Below are positions 52,348 through 61,495 of a DNA stretch of 64,000 nucleotides, one piece after another. Both the position numbers and the translations under genes were made by a program. Position 1 is the stretch's first letter, and every line of letters begins with the position of its first letter. A model generated the notes under the pieces. That model searched no databases, was not told the DNA's origin, and saw only the letters and a list, made by a program, of their open reading frames with translations. The DNA comes from Mucilaginibacter rivuli (GTDB taxonomy: Bacteria; Bacteroidota; Bacteroidia; Sphingobacteriales; Sphingobacteriaceae). The stretch spans positions 281,480-345,479 of the forward strand of contig NZ_JAHXPQ010000006.1 in NCBI RefSeq assembly GCF_019391655.1. The letters run 5' to 3'.

Positions 52348-53202
52348 ATGTGGGAAGAGATACGTTTAAAAGTTTTACACTCGGGCAGTAAATTAAATTT
52401 ACTGATAGGAATAAACGTTGCCGTATTTTTAGTGTTGGGGCTTCTTGGGATACTCGAAACATTATCCACAACCCACAACGTTCTTAACCAAACCTTATAC
52501 AACTATCTCGCTGTACCATCTTATCTACCTACACTGTTAACACGTTTTTGGACACCCCTTACCTATATGTTTATGCATGCAGGTATCTGGCACATTGTGA
52601 TGAACATGATCTGGTTTTATTGGATGGGGCAGATATTTGAAGAATACCTTGGCGGCAAAAAACTATTAAACGTTTACTTTTTAGGGGGCCTTGTAGGGGC
52701 AGTTTTCTTTATAGTGGCCTATAACGTGTTTCCTTTGTTTGCTGCCGAACGCAATGGTGCAACTGCTGTTGGTGCGTCTGCAAGTATTATGGCTGTAATT
52801 GTAGGTACAGCTACATTGCTGCCTAACTACACAATATTCCTTTTTATTTTTGGTGAAGTAAGGTTAAAATGGCTGGCCATTGTTTTTGTTATTTTTGACC
52901 TGTTCGGCTTAGTTGGCTCAAATGCCGGTGGTGCATTTGCACACCTTGGTGGCGCATTTTTGGGTTTTATCTACATCAGGCAATTACAAAAGGGAAATGA
53001 TATTGGTGCATGGTTTGGTAAACTGTTTAAACCAAAATCAAAACTAAAAGTAGTTTACAAAAATTCAAAAAACACCAATACTAAGCCGCAACAAGACGAA
53101 ATAGACCGTATATTAGACAAAATTTCAAATTCGGGTTTAGATAGCCTGAGCAAACAGGAAAGAGATACCCTATCAAAAGCCAGCGATGATGATAAGAGCT
53201 AA
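52348..53202 (+). CDS. Rhomboid-family intramembrane serine protease (second of two)
   Basis: A 284-residue rhomboid with six helices and a soluble C-terminal tail (~225-284, rich in Lys and Asn, ending LDSLSKQERDTLSKASDDDKS). The active-site Ser lies in VGASASIMAVIVGTA, i.e. GASA rather than GASG, a variant also seen in other bacterial rhomboids; the catalytic His is in FAHLGGAFLGF. The Asn helix reads HAGIWHIVMNMIWFYWMG. It is not a copy of the first rhomboid at sequence level, so the two probably have separate substrates or form a complex. Its end overlaps the next gene by 17 bp. Confidence 0.93.
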   Translation: MWEEIRLKVLHSGSKLNLLIGINVAVFLVLGLLGILETLSTTHNVLNQTLYNYLAVPSYLPTLLTRFWTPLTYMFMHAGIWHIVMNMIWFYWMGQIFEEYLGGKKLLNVYFLGGLVGAVFFIVAYNVFPLFAAERNGATAVGASASIMAVIVGTATLLPNYTIFLFIFGEVRLKWLAIVFVIFDLFGLVGSNAGGAFAHLGGAFLGFIYIRQLQKGNDIGAWFGKLFKPKSKLKVVYKNSKNTNTKPQQDEIDRILDKISNSGLDSLSKQERDTLSKASDDDKS

Positions 53203-54298
53203 AAGCAAGCTTTCGTTTTTTAACAAACTGGTACTGTATATCAATTACGTTTTTGCTTTTTCAATACTCATTAGTTACCTGGCCCCCGTTACCGATCCTA
53301 AAAACTTTTGGCCAATCGCATTTTTTGGCATTGGTTACCCCATCCTTTTGGCTGTAAATGTACTGTTCATTATTTATTGGGCTATAAATGTGAGAATATA
53401 TGCCTTTATTTCACTTGTGTGTATTTTAGTGGGATGGAAGGTATTGAACAATAATATTGGTTTTAATAAATCGCAACCCGATGTTGCTAAGGCCTCGCCC
53501 GAAGATATCAGGATGATGGCCTATAACGTACACCAGTTTCAGAAATTCAATTTTACTAAAACAGAATCTACCCGGAGCGATATATTTAAAATTATTGATG
53601 AGCAGAAGCCTGATATTATGGTTTTCGAAGAGTTTTATACACGGTCTAAAGGAAAAAACGATATTATTGATTCGCTAAAAAGGCTGCTAAAAACTGATCA
53701 GTTTTATTTTGAAGCCTTCGATAAAAACCATGATGATAAAACTGGTCTGGCTATTTTTACAAAGTATGCCATTGTTAATCATGGGATGATACGCCTGAAC
53801 AACGACAATAGCGATAACCAGTGCATTTATGCCGACATGCAAAAAGGCGATAAAACTATCCGGGTTTATTGTGTGCATTTGCAGTCAATCCATTTTGAGT
53901 CGGAAGATTACGTGTACCTCGATAGCCTATCGCACGAGCGGCCAAGCATCCATAAATCAAAACGCGTGGGTGGTAAGCTAAAGCTGGCCTTTTTAAAGCA
54001 TAGCGAGCAGGTACACCTGATTAAAGACCACATGGCAAAATGCCCTTACCCATATATTGTAGCCGGCGATTTTAACGATACGCCAACATCATACGCGGTA
54101 AATAAAATGGCCCAGGGACTAAAAAACACCTTCTACGAAAAAGGCAGCGGACTGGTAAAAACCTATAACGGCGATTTCCCCAACTTCCAGATCGATTTTA
54201 TTATGTGCAGCCCGGTATTTAACGTGCTTAACTATCACGTAGTAGAAAGGAAACTATCCGACCATTATCCTATTCGCAGTGATCTGCAATTGAAGTGA
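53186..54298 (+). CDS. Membrane-anchored endonuclease/exonuclease/phosphatase-family protein
   Basis: A 370-residue protein with about three N-terminal membrane helices (to ~95) and a C-terminal EEP hydrolase domain. Active-site context: MAYNVHQFQ (Asn), IMVFEEFYT (Glu), VYCVHLQSIHFE (His region), VAGDFNDTPTSYAV (Asp-x-Asn), IDFIMCSP and LSDHYPIRSD (final Asp-His). The family cleaves phosphodiesters in nucleic acids, phosphoinositides or lipids; the membrane anchor suggests a lipid or periplasmic substrate, but this is inference. It overlaps the second rhomboid by 17 bp, so it is translationally coupled to it. Confidence 0.9.
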   Translation: MMIRAKSKLSFFNKLVLYINYVFAFSILISYLAPVTDPKNFWPIAFFGIGYPILLAVNVLFIIYWAINVRIYAFISLVCILVGWKVLNNNIGFNKSQPDVAKASPEDIRMMAYNVHQFQKFNFTKTESTRSDIFKIIDEQKPDIMVFEEFYTRSKGKNDIIDSLKRLLKTDQFYFEAFDKNHDDKTGLAIFTKYAIVNHGMIRLNNDNSDNQCIYADMQKGDKTIRVYCVHLQSIHFESEDYVYLDSLSHERPSIHKSKRVGGKLKLAFLKHSEQVHLIKDHMAKCPYPYIVAGDFNDTPTSYAVNKMAQGLKNTFYEKGSGLVKTYNGDFPNFQIDFIMCSPVFNVLNYHVVERKLSDHYPIRSDLQLK

Positions 54299-54412
54299 TT
54301 AGTTGATTAAGTTTATTATGTGAGTGGTTTGAAGAATAACTTAATCAACTACCAACATTGTTAAAATAATGCTAAAATGCAACGCGGTAATTAACTGATT
54401 GCGTAAAATATG

Positions 54413-54420
54413 TAAGTTTG
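54413..54420 (+). promoter_or_regulatory. -7 promoter element (TAAGTTTG) for cysS
   Basis: Exact match; only CCGC separates it from the cysS ATG at 54425, so a leaderless transcript is expected. Confidence 0.6.
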
Positions 54421-54424
54421 CCGC

Positions 54425-55885
54425 ATGAAACAAAATTTGTTTGTTTACAACACCTTAACACGTACTAAAGAAGAGTTTAAGCCCCTTAACGCGCCACATG
54501 TTGGCATGTACGTTTGCGGGCCTACCGTTTACAGTGATGCCCATTTAGGCAATTGCCGCACTTATATTTCGTTCGACCTGATATTCCGTTACCTTACCTT
54601 ATTGGGTTATAAAGTACGTTACGTACGCAATATTACCGATGCAGGCCATTTGGAAGGCGATGCGGATGAGGGTGAAGATAAAATATCGAAAAAAGCGAAA
54701 CTATCGCAACTCGAGCCGATGGAAATTGTACAAAAGTACACCGTAGGCTTTCGGGATGTGATGAAGATATTGAATACCCTGCCGCCAAGTATTGAACCTA
54801 CAGCAACCGGCCACATCATTGAGCAGATTGAAATGGTGAAAGAAATTTTAGCCAAAGGGTTAGCTTATGAGGTAAATGGCTCGGTTTATTTTGATGTAGA
54901 AAAATACAACCAGGCACAGGATTACGGTATTTTGAATGGCAGGCACTTGGAAGACCTGCTCACCAATACCCGCACCTTAGGCGGGCAGGATGAAAAGCGC
55001 GGCAAGCTTGATTTTGCCCTTTGGATAAAGGCCAAACCCGAACACCTGATGCAGTGGCCATCGCAATGGGGCATGGGTTTCCCGGGCTGGCATTTGGAGT
55101 GCTCGGCCATGAGCAGCAAATACCTGGGCCACCAGTTTGATATACACGGCGGAGGGATTGACCTGATGCCTACCCACCATACCAACGAGATTGCGCAAAA
55201 TGTAGCCAGCTGCGGTAAAAATCCCGCGACTTACTGGATGCATACCAATATGCTCACGGTTAATGGGACAAAAATGTCAAAATCATTAGGCAACAGTTTT
55301 TTACCCGACGAACTGTTTACCGGCAATAACTCCATATTGAACAAGCCATACAGCCCCATGACGGTGCGCTTTTTTATGCTGCAAACCCATTACCGCAGCA
55401 CGCTCGATTTTTCGAACGACGCTATGGAAGCATCAGAAAAAGGTTTCCGGCGGTTAATGAATGCATATGAGTTATTGGATGGCTTAAAAGCATCTGCAGA
55501 TACAGATGTTGATGTATCAGCGGTGCAAACCCGTTGCTACGAAGCCATGAATGATGATTTTAACAGCCCTGTTCTGATTGCCGAACTATTTGAGCTATCG
55601 CGTGTGGTTAACTCTGTACACGATGGTAAAATGCAGATAGACGCCACTAACCTTGAATTGCTGAAACAAACCATGCATACTTTTATTGAAGATGTACTTG
55701 GCCTTAAAGATGAAAAAGCAGCTAACGATGAGCTGCCTAAAGTAATGGAGTTTATCATTAACCTGCGTAGCGAGGCTAAAACAAATAAAGATTACGCCAC
55801 ATCCGATAAAATAAGGATAGGCCTGCAGGATATCGGCTTCCAGCTAAAAGACAGCAAAGAAGGCACCACCTGGAACAAAGTATAA
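54425..55885 (+). CDS. cysS: Cysteinyl-tRNA synthetase
   Basis: A 486-residue class I synthetase. The HIGH-region is [20 protein letters not shown] (~33-52, HLGN variant), the zinc-site Cys is in [22 protein letters not shown] and HHTNEIAQN supply further ligands, and KMSKS is exact in [15 protein letters not shown] (~280). The anticodon-binding C-terminal domain is complete ([19 protein letters not shown]). It charges tRNA-Cys. The promoter box lies four bases before the ATG. The next gene has its own -7 box. Confidence 0.97.
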   Translation: MKQNLFVYNTLTRTKEEFKPLNAPHVGMYVCGPTVYSDAHLGNCRTYISFDLIFRYLTLLGYKVRYVRNITDAGHLEGDADEGEDKISKKAKLSQLEPMEIVQKYTVGFRDVMKILNTLPPSIEPTATGHIIEQIEMVKEILAKGLAYEVNGSVYFDVEKYNQAQDYGILNGRHLEDLLTNTRTLGGQDEKRGKLDFALWIKAKPEHLMQWPSQWGMGFPGWHLECSAMSSKYLGHQFDIHGGGIDLMPTHHTNEIAQNVASCGKNPATYWMHTNMLTVNGTKMSKSLGNSFLPDELFTGNNSILNKPYSPMTVRFFMLQTHYRSTLDFSNDAMEASEKGFRRLMNAYELLDGLKASADTDVDVSAVQTRCYEAMNDDFNSPVLIAELFELSRVVNSVHDGKMQIDATNLELLKQTMHTFIEDVLGLKDEKAANDELPKVMEFIINLRSEAKTNKDYATSDKIRIGLQDIGFQLKDSKEGTTWNKV

Positions 55886-55889
55886 TTAT

Positions 55890-55897
55890 TACATTTG
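55890..55897 (+). promoter_or_regulatory. -7 promoter element (TACATTTG) for the NTF2-like gene
   Basis: Exact match directly after the cysS stop and 22 nt before ATG at 55920. Confidence 0.55.
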
Positions 55898-55919
55898 AGC
55901 ACACATCATACCATCACAA

Positions 55920-56780
55920 ATGAAGAAAGTTATTGCCGCTATTGTTTTTTCAATCTTATTTTCGGGAGTTGTTTTAGCACAAAAAGCCGCCGAGGTACAA
56001 ACCGTGGTTGCTGCCGAAGAAGCTTTTAATAAAGCCGTTGCGAAAAAAGGCATTAAAGAAGGCTTTTTATCTGCTATTGATGATGATGCCATCGTTTTCA
56101 GGCCAAACGCGGTTAGCGCTAAAGAATTTTATACCCGTATTGATAAGCAGCCTGGCAACTTAAGCTGGGTACCAAAATTTGGCCGTATATCTGCCAACGG
56201 CGACCTTGCCTTTACAGCAGGCCCGTATATATACCAAAACAGCGCTGCCGATACTGATAAAGTGTATGGCCATTATGTTTCTGTTTGGCGCACTGATGCC
56301 AACGGCAAATTAAAATTACTGATAGACCTTGGTGTACAACACCCTGAGCCTGAGCAACCTGAAATAATTGACCTGAAAGATCCCACCGGTAAAGTGTTGC
56401 CCCCAAGCAAGGACCCGTTCCTGGCAAAAAAGCTGATCATGGGTACAGATGATATGTTTAACCATTCGCTTGATATATCTGCGTTGGCAACTTATAAAGA
56501 GTTTTTTAGCCCTGAGGCGCATTATTATTTCCCAGGCTTTGAGCCGCTTATCGGTACCGATAAGATCATGAAGTTTATTAATAACCAGGCAATATCCATC
56601 AGCGCCAAAACCAGCAGTGTAGGCCGCGCAGCAAGTAACGATCTGGCTTACAGCTATGGCACCGCCATAATTAAAAAAGGAGGCATATCAAGTAACTACA
56701 ATTACGTTAGGATATGGGAGCTTGATGCCAGCCACAAATGGAATATTTTGCTGGAAGTATTTTCGGCAGTTGAAAAGTAA
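55920..56780 (+). CDS. Exported DUF4440/NTF2-like protein with two repeats
   Basis: A 286-residue exported protein with signal peptide KKVIAAIVFSILFSGVVLAQ. Two cone-fold (SnoaL/NTF2-like) units appear to be present: the first has AAEEAFNKAVAKKGIKEGFL, DDDAIVFRPNAV and a strand run ending at HYVSVWRTDANGKLKLLIDL; the second has FNHSLDISALATYKEFFSPEA, HYYFPGFEPLIGTDKIMKF and YVRIWELDASHKWNILLEVF. Such domains act as enzymes or ligand binders, but no catalytic residues stand out. Function unknown. Monocistronic by the promoter and by the convergent gene downstream. Confidence 0.78.
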   Translation: MKKVIAAIVFSILFSGVVLAQKAAEVQTVVAAEEAFNKAVAKKGIKEGFLSAIDDDAIVFRPNAVSAKEFYTRIDKQPGNLSWVPKFGRISANGDLAFTAGPYIYQNSAADTDKVYGHYVSVWRTDANGKLKLLIDLGVQHPEPEQPEIIDLKDPTGKVLPPSKDPFLAKKLIMGTDDMFNHSLDISALATYKEFFSPEAHYYFPGFEPLIGTDKIMKFINNQAISISAKTSSVGRAASNDLAYSYGTAIIKKGGISSNYNYVRIWELDASHKWNILLEVFSAVEK

Positions 56781-56790
56781 GCGAAACCCT

Positions 56791-57273
56791 CTACTTTTTC
56801 ATTTCCTCATTAATAGCCCGCAATAATTCATTCGCACGTTGCGAGCCGATGATATACACCAGGCCATCACGGTCGGTTAAGTGTATGGCGTCGTTTCCGG
56901 AGGTGTAAAAGCGGATGGTACCTCTTTTATGCAGGTTATAAACCGGGTTGTTAAAAAAGTAACGGCTATAAACCCCTTTTTCAATTTTTACGATACTGTT
57001 CAGGTCTATTTTAACCAGGCGGGTTGTCCACAGCCCATCCAACAGGATACTTTTATTAATTACCTGCGTACGAAAATGCAGCAGAAACCCCATTATTGCC
57101 GATATAATTAAAATAGCAAAACCCACTACCAGTAGCAGGTCGCTGCTGCGCTCACGTTCATCGGTAAAAAAGAAAATAGCAAAGCAAAAAATGGCCATTA
57201 CCAGGCGGATGGTAATAGGTATCCACTCGCGGCCGAGGTATTGTTTTTCCAAAAAGGGGTGGTTATCACTCAT
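56791..57273 (-). CDS. Membrane protein with PH-like domain
   Basis: A 160-residue protein with two transmembrane helices (WIPITIRLVMAIFCFAIFFF and SDLLLVVGFAILIISAIMGF) and a C-terminal beta-rich domain resembling the bacterial PH-like domains (GLWTTRLVKIDLNSIVKIEK, GTIRFYTSGNDAIHLTDRDG, YIIGSQRANELLRAINEEM). The final helix and preceding strands fit the usual PH arrangement. Function unknown. Its start overlaps the tilS stop by ATGA, so it is translated together with tilS. Confidence 0.72.
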   Translation of the reverse strand: MSDNHPFLEKQYLGREWIPITIRLVMAIFCFAIFFFTDERERSSDLLLVVGFAILIISAIMGFLLHFRTQVINKSILLDGLWTTRLVKIDLNSIVKIEKGVYSRYFFNNPVYNLHKRGTIRFYTSGNDAIHLTDRDGLVYIIGSQRANELLRAINEEMKK

Positions 57274-58613
57274 AAGTTCGTCTTGTACAGTTCGAAGATA
57301 ATAACTTTTTTGGTGTGTGTTGCTACTTTATATCGTTCATCGGGGCGCATCCCTCCTATCCATATCACATCGCCATTACCATTTACTAATACGGGGATAT
57401 CAGCCTTTTGGTTCAGCGGTATTTTCTCGCTGATAAAATAGTCGCTCAGTTTCTTTTTTCCTTTCATTCCCAAAGGGTAAAAAGTATCACCTTCATGCCA
57501 ATGGCGTAGTGTTAAAGGGTAGGTAAGCTTATCTGCATCGGCCGAAAAAGCCATCGGGTTACCCTTTACGATCATGGCAGAATCATCGGGTATCAGCGTA
57601 AGCTTATGATCGCCAAAAACTACCTCGTGCGTATGCTCATAGATCAAAACCGGTCCGGTAACTTCAGTTTTGCGTTTGCTGATGATGAGTTGCCCCCTAT
57701 CCAGTATCAACCGGTACCCGGCAGATTCAAATGTACGGCCTGAATGTTTATGGAACGATGCGATCACATCATCAACCGAAGTTTGGTTAAACCCGTATGG
57801 GGATAGTAAGCCAAACAGTAATAACCTTTGCGGGATCAACTTTTTGATACCTGCGATATTGATGTATATCCCGCCAATCGCTTCGGTAAGCAATTCTTTT
57901 CTAATGCGAGCTAATGTGTCTTCCAGCAATAACTCCAGTTCGCGAAAACGCTCCATGTTCTTTTTAAAGGTTTGCTCCAGTTGCGGGTTTAGCTCTTTTA
58001 GTTTCGGGATAACCTCATGCCGCAATTTATTTCGCGCGTATTTTACCGAGGCATTGGAGCTGTCTTCAACATACCTTAAATTTTCGGCGGTAACTATCGT
58101 ATCTATCTCATCGCGGGTCAAAAACAGCAGGGGCCGGGCAATATTTCCGTTAAGGGGCAAAATGCCATGCATACCTGCAATACCGGTACCACGGCTAAGG
58201 TTAAGCAATATCGTTTCAACAGAATCGTTCTGATGGTGCGCTACCGCTATTTTACTGTAGCCAAAGCCGGCCCTTATTTCATCAAACCATTGGTAACGCA
58301 AATCGCGCGCGGCCATTTGTATCGAGATGTGTTTTTGGGCAGCGTAGGCTTGGGTGTCAAAATTGGTGGTGTAAAATGGTACGCCGAGTTGTTTGGCAAG
58401 TTCTTCGGTAAATTGCTGCTCGTTGTCGGATTCGGCACCGCGGAGTTGAAAATTACAGTGTGAAATACCAAAGGTATAGCCTGCCTGCTTTAATAAATGT
58501 ACTAAGAGTACCGAATCGCGGCCACCGCTAACCGCCGCAAGCACAGGCTCTGAAGGCGAAAAAAGGTGGTGCAGCTCAATAAAATCGGTGAAACGTTGAA
58601 CAGGAAGCATCAT
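57270..58613 (-). CDS. tilS: tRNA(Ile)-lysidine synthase
   Basis: A 447-residue PP-loop ATPase that converts C34 of tRNA-Ile(CAU) to lysidine. The PP-loop is VLAAVSGGRDSVLLVHLLKQ (SGG-R-DS), followed by ISHCNFQLRGAESDNE and VAHHQNDSVETILLNLSRGT, which are diagnostic for TilS. The C-terminal TilS domain (LRHWHEGDTFYPLGMKGKKK, KIPLNQKADIPVLVN) is complete. ATG at 58613 or 58610 is likely; the TTG one codon earlier is rejected. The PH-like gene overlaps the stop. Divergent from the OstA-like gene. Confidence 0.96.
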   Translation of the reverse strand: MMLPVQRFTDFIELHHLFSPSEPVLAAVSGGRDSVLLVHLLKQAGYTFGISHCNFQLRGAESDNEQQFTEELAKQLGVPFYTTNFDTQAYAAQKHISIQMAARDLRYQWFDEIRAGFGYSKIAVAHHQNDSVETILLNLSRGTGIAGMHGILPLNGNIARPLLFLTRDEIDTIVTAENLRYVEDSSNASVKYARNKLRHEVIPKLKELNPQLEQTFKKNMERFRELELLLEDTLARIRKELLTEAIGGIYINIAGIKKLIPQRLLLFGLLSPYGFNQTSVDDVIASFHKHSGRTFESAGYRLILDRGQLIISKRKTEVTGPVLIYEHTHEVVFGDHKLTLIPDDSAMIVKGNPMAFSADADKLTYPLTLRHWHEGDTFYPLGMKGKKKLSDYFISEKIPLNQKADIPVLVNGNGDVIWIGGMRPDERYKVATHTKKVIIFELYKTNL

Positions 58614-58649
58614 CAAAAATATTTAATTTATTTACCCCAACCAAAAAAC

Positions 58650-58657
58650 TAATTTTG
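58650..58657 (+). promoter_or_regulatory. -7 promoter element (TAATTTTG) for the OstA-like gene
   Basis: Exact match; only CACT separates it from the GTG start at 58662, so a leaderless GTG-initiated mRNA is predicted. Confidence 0.58.
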
Positions 58658-58661
58658 CACT

Positions 58662-60881
58662 GTGAATAAGTACCTGTTAAGCCTTTTGTTTTTGTTATGT
58701 GCATTTACTGTTGTGGCCCAAAAAAAGCCGTCGCGCATTGAGTTGGTACATTACGAGAAGTTTCACGATACGCTGATCAACAACGTACAAACCACAAAGT
58801 TTTTTAAAGCGATATTTAAGCAAGATGTTACTACGCTCACATCAGACAGCGCATACTTTTTTGTTAAGGAAAACATGTGCGATGCCTTTGGCCACGTAGT
58901 AATAAACCAAGGCGATACCCTGCACATTTATGGCGACAAGCTTCACTATGATGGCAATACCAAAATAGCTGTGATGACCGACCATGTTAAAATGGTTGAT
59001 AAGGATGCTACATTAACTACCGATTACCTTACTTACAACACAGCCTTACGCATTGGCAATTACACCGGCGGGGGCAAACTGATAAATCAGGATAATACGC
59101 TCACCAGCAAAAACGGATATTACTTTGCCAGCTCGCGCGATGCTTATTTTAAGTATGATGTGGTGATGAATACTACCGATGCTATTATAAAAAACGATAC
59201 GCTAAGGTATAATTCGGGCACGGGCATATCTTATTTTTATGGGCCTACACACATTTATGGCAAAAAAGATAACGATGTTTTGTACACCGAGTGGGGCACT
59301 TATGATACCAAAAGCGAGCAGGCGTTTTTCTCAAAAAACAACTTATATACCAGCGGATCAAAATCATTAAAAGGCGATAGTTTGTTTTACGACAGGCTGA
59401 AAGGCTACGGTAAAGCTTTAAAGCATATTACTTTTAATGATACCGAGCAAAAAATAACCATAAAAGGCGATAAGGCTGAATATACCAAACCCGATGAGCG
59501 AACGGTAGTTACCGAAAACGCCTATGTTGTATTGGAAACCGGCGGCGACTCAACACAGAAAAAAGACTCCATAATAAACAAACCTATCCCCGTTAAAAAA
59601 ACATTGGCCGAACGTGTTGGTACACCTGTACCTAATACCATTAAACATGTTGATATTGATGTAAAAACAGGAAAACCGGTTGAAGTGAAACAACCAGATA
59701 CACTTGCACGGCCAACGCTAAAAACAGATACCGCAAAAAACAAGCGCGATTCGATATTTATGGCGGCCGATACTATTGAAACGCAAATTACCACCCGAAA
59801 AACCGAACTGGAAACAAGGGCTAAAAGGAGGCTTTATGCCTTGCGGGATACATCTATAAAAGCTGTAGCGTCTATAGTATACACCAAAGCGCCTAAAGTT
59901 TTGGAAATGCAGCGACTGCCCATACTGGTAGATAGTACCAGCCACCTGCACCGCGATTATTTTCCTAAGGCGCCAATTGATACATCCATACACGTGGCTA
60001 AAACAGCACCGAAAAAATCGAACAAAAAGCTGCTGCCTGCCAGGGCCGCGCCAATTGATTCGGTTAACATAACCTACGAAGTAAAACTGGCCGATACGGC
60101 AAGGGTGCGGATACTCTCGGCCTTTCATAAGGCCAAAATATTTAAATCGGACCTGCAGGCGAAGGCTGATTCAATTTTTTACAGCTATAGCGATTCGACC
60201 GCACGTATGTATGTTAACCCGATGGTATGGTCGAATGGGTCGCAGTTATCGGGCGATACCATTAACCTGCAGATCAGGAATAAAAAGATAGATAACATCG
60301 CGTTTGCGCCGCATGCCTTTGTCGTCAATATTGTTAAAACCGATTCCATTAATTTTAACCAGATAGGCGGACGTAAAATGCGGGGCTTTTTTAAAGATGG
60401 CAAAATTGACAAGATATTTGTTGACGGCAATGCCGAAACCATATATTACCAGCGCGATAGTTTAAATAAACCTACCGAACTGACGCGCACAGCCAGCAGC
60501 CGTATTAGGGTAAATTTTTTGAAGGGCGAACTGGCAGCTACAACATTTACTGTAAAAACATCATTGCGCGATATACCCCTTATTGCTGTTAAGGAAGATG
60601 ATAAGATATTGAAAGGTTTTATTTGGAAGCCGAAAGACAGACCTGTATCTAAAGAGTCTATCATACCGTCATCATATACTGCAAAGCCTGTATCTAAAAA
60701 AGCAACACCCAAAACCGGAGTTAAAAAGAAAGGAGCAGCAACGACTGTTAAACCAACTTTACCTAAAATTGAGTTGGTTAAACCGAAAACAGATACGTTA
60801 AAATTAAAGGCAGACACTTTAAAAAGCTTACATCCGGATACCTTAAAAAAGCAAATTATTAAACCAACCACAGCAAATTAA
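58662..60881 (+). CDS. OstA-like (LptA/LptD N-terminal-type) organic-solvent-tolerance protein
   Basis: A 739-residue exported protein starting at GTG with signal peptide KYLLSLLFLLCAFTVVAQ. The first ~290 residues are OstA-like beta-jellyroll repeats: LTSDSAYFFVKENMCDAFGH, GDTLHIYGDKLHYDGNTKIA, ATLTTDYLTYNTALRIGNYT, LTSKNGYYFASSRDAYFKYD and SLKGDSLFYDRLKGYGKALK. The middle and the end are low in complexity (Lys, Pro and Thr rich) apart from a second OstA-like patch at ~495-600. OstA/LptA proteins bridge LPS transport across the periplasm, so an LPS or envelope role is inferred. A cupin gene begins one base after its stop. Confidence 0.87.
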   Translation: MNKYLLSLLFLLCAFTVVAQKKPSRIELVHYEKFHDTLINNVQTTKFFKAIFKQDVTTLTSDSAYFFVKENMCDAFGHVVINQGDTLHIYGDKLHYDGNTKIAVMTDHVKMVDKDATLTTDYLTYNTALRIGNYTGGGKLINQDNTLTSKNGYYFASSRDAYFKYDVVMNTTDAIIKNDTLRYNSGTGISYFYGPTHIYGKKDNDVLYTEWGTYDTKSEQAFFSKNNLYTSGSKSLKGDSLFYDRLKGYGKALKHITFNDTEQKITIKGDKAEYTKPDERTVVTENAYVVLETGGDSTQKKDSIINKPIPVKKTLAERVGTPVPNTIKHVDIDVKTGKPVEVKQPDTLARPTLKTDTAKNKRDSIFMAADTIETQITTRKTELETRAKRRLYALRDTSIKAVASIVYTKAPKVLEMQRLPILVDSTSHLHRDYFPKAPIDTSIHVAKTAPKKSNKKLLPARAAPIDSVNITYEVKLADTARVRILSAFHKAKIFKSDLQAKADSIFYSYSDSTARMYVNPMVWSNGSQLSGDTINLQIRNKKIDNIAFAPHAFVVNIVKTDSINFNQIGGRKMRGFFKDGKIDKIFVDGNAETIYYQRDSLNKPTELTRTASSRIRVNFLKGELAATTFTVKTSLRDIPLIAVKEDDKILKGFIWKPKDRPVSKESIIPSSYTAKPVSKKATPKTGVKKKGAATTVKPTLPKIELVKPKTDTLKLKADTLKSLHPDTLKKQIIKPTTAN

Positions 60882-60882
60882 T

Positions 60883-61224
60883 ATGAGCGCACCTGCAAGC
60901 AGCGAGTTCCAGTTTGAGAACGAAATTAAATGGGAAGACCTTGGCAACGGCGTGCAGCGCCAGGTTTTTGGCTATGATGATAAACTGATGCTGTTAAAAG
61001 TAAAGTTTGAAAAGGGCGCCATTGGCGCTATGCACAGCCACCCGCACTCGCAGGCTACGTATATTGAGAGCGGTGTGTTTGAAATGACCATTGGCAATGA
61101 AGTGAAGATTATTAAACAGGGTGATGGGTATTATGTGCCGCCGCATGTGGTGCATGGTGTAACCTGTTTAGAGCCGGGGATGCTGGTAGATGCTTTTAGC
61201 CCGGTGAGGGAGGATTTTTTGTAA
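60883..61224 (+). CDS. Small cupin-domain protein
   Basis: A 113-residue cytoplasmic single cupin. The metal motif 1 is GAMHSHPHSQATYIESGVFE (HxHx(3-4)E-like arrangement) and motif 2 is YYVPPHVVHGV (His). Short upstream strands (WEDLGNGVQRQVFGYDDKLM) and the final AFSPVRED complete the barrel. The family covers dioxygenases, isomerases and binding proteins; the substrate is unknown. It starts one base after the OstA-like stop and so is likely co-transcribed, though no biochemical link is evident. Confidence 0.87.
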   Translation: MSAPASSEFQFENEIKWEDLGNGVQRQVFGYDDKLMLLKVKFEKGAIGAMHSHPHSQATYIESGVFEMTIGNEVKIIKQGDGYYVPPHVVHGVTCLEPGMLVDAFSPVREDFL

Positions 61225-61233
61225 ATTCAAAAG

Positions 61234-61341
61234 ATCATGCTGTCCCGACTTTCGTTGGGATCAGCACCTCATTATGTGGGTATACATGATATATATAGTT
61301 AGCAAACTAGCGCGTGGGGTGCCGAAATAAATTCGGCATGA
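61234..61341. repeat. Stem-loop-rich intergenic repeat before cydA
   Basis: GATCATGCTGTCCCGA...TTGGGATCAGCACCTC forms an imperfect hairpin on the left, and GGTGCCGAA...TTCGGCATGAC forms a perfect-stem hairpin (GCCGAA 61321-61326 / TTCGGC 61332-61337) on the right; TCATGC and GCATGA at the ends are complementary. The remaining 61342-61495 holds the cydA upstream region, with GACATTTG (61459-61466) as a weak -7 candidate. Confidence 0.5.
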
Positions 61342-61495
61342 CTTAAAGAGTTTTTCCTTACTCAAAAATTTCCACACAGTAACGCCACCGTTACAATTCA
61401 TATTTTTTCTAAATTGCAATTAACTTACTAATGGAAGTAAATAAGCTGTAGCAATACCGACATTTGCCTGTATATTAACCCAAACCGGATAGCAT

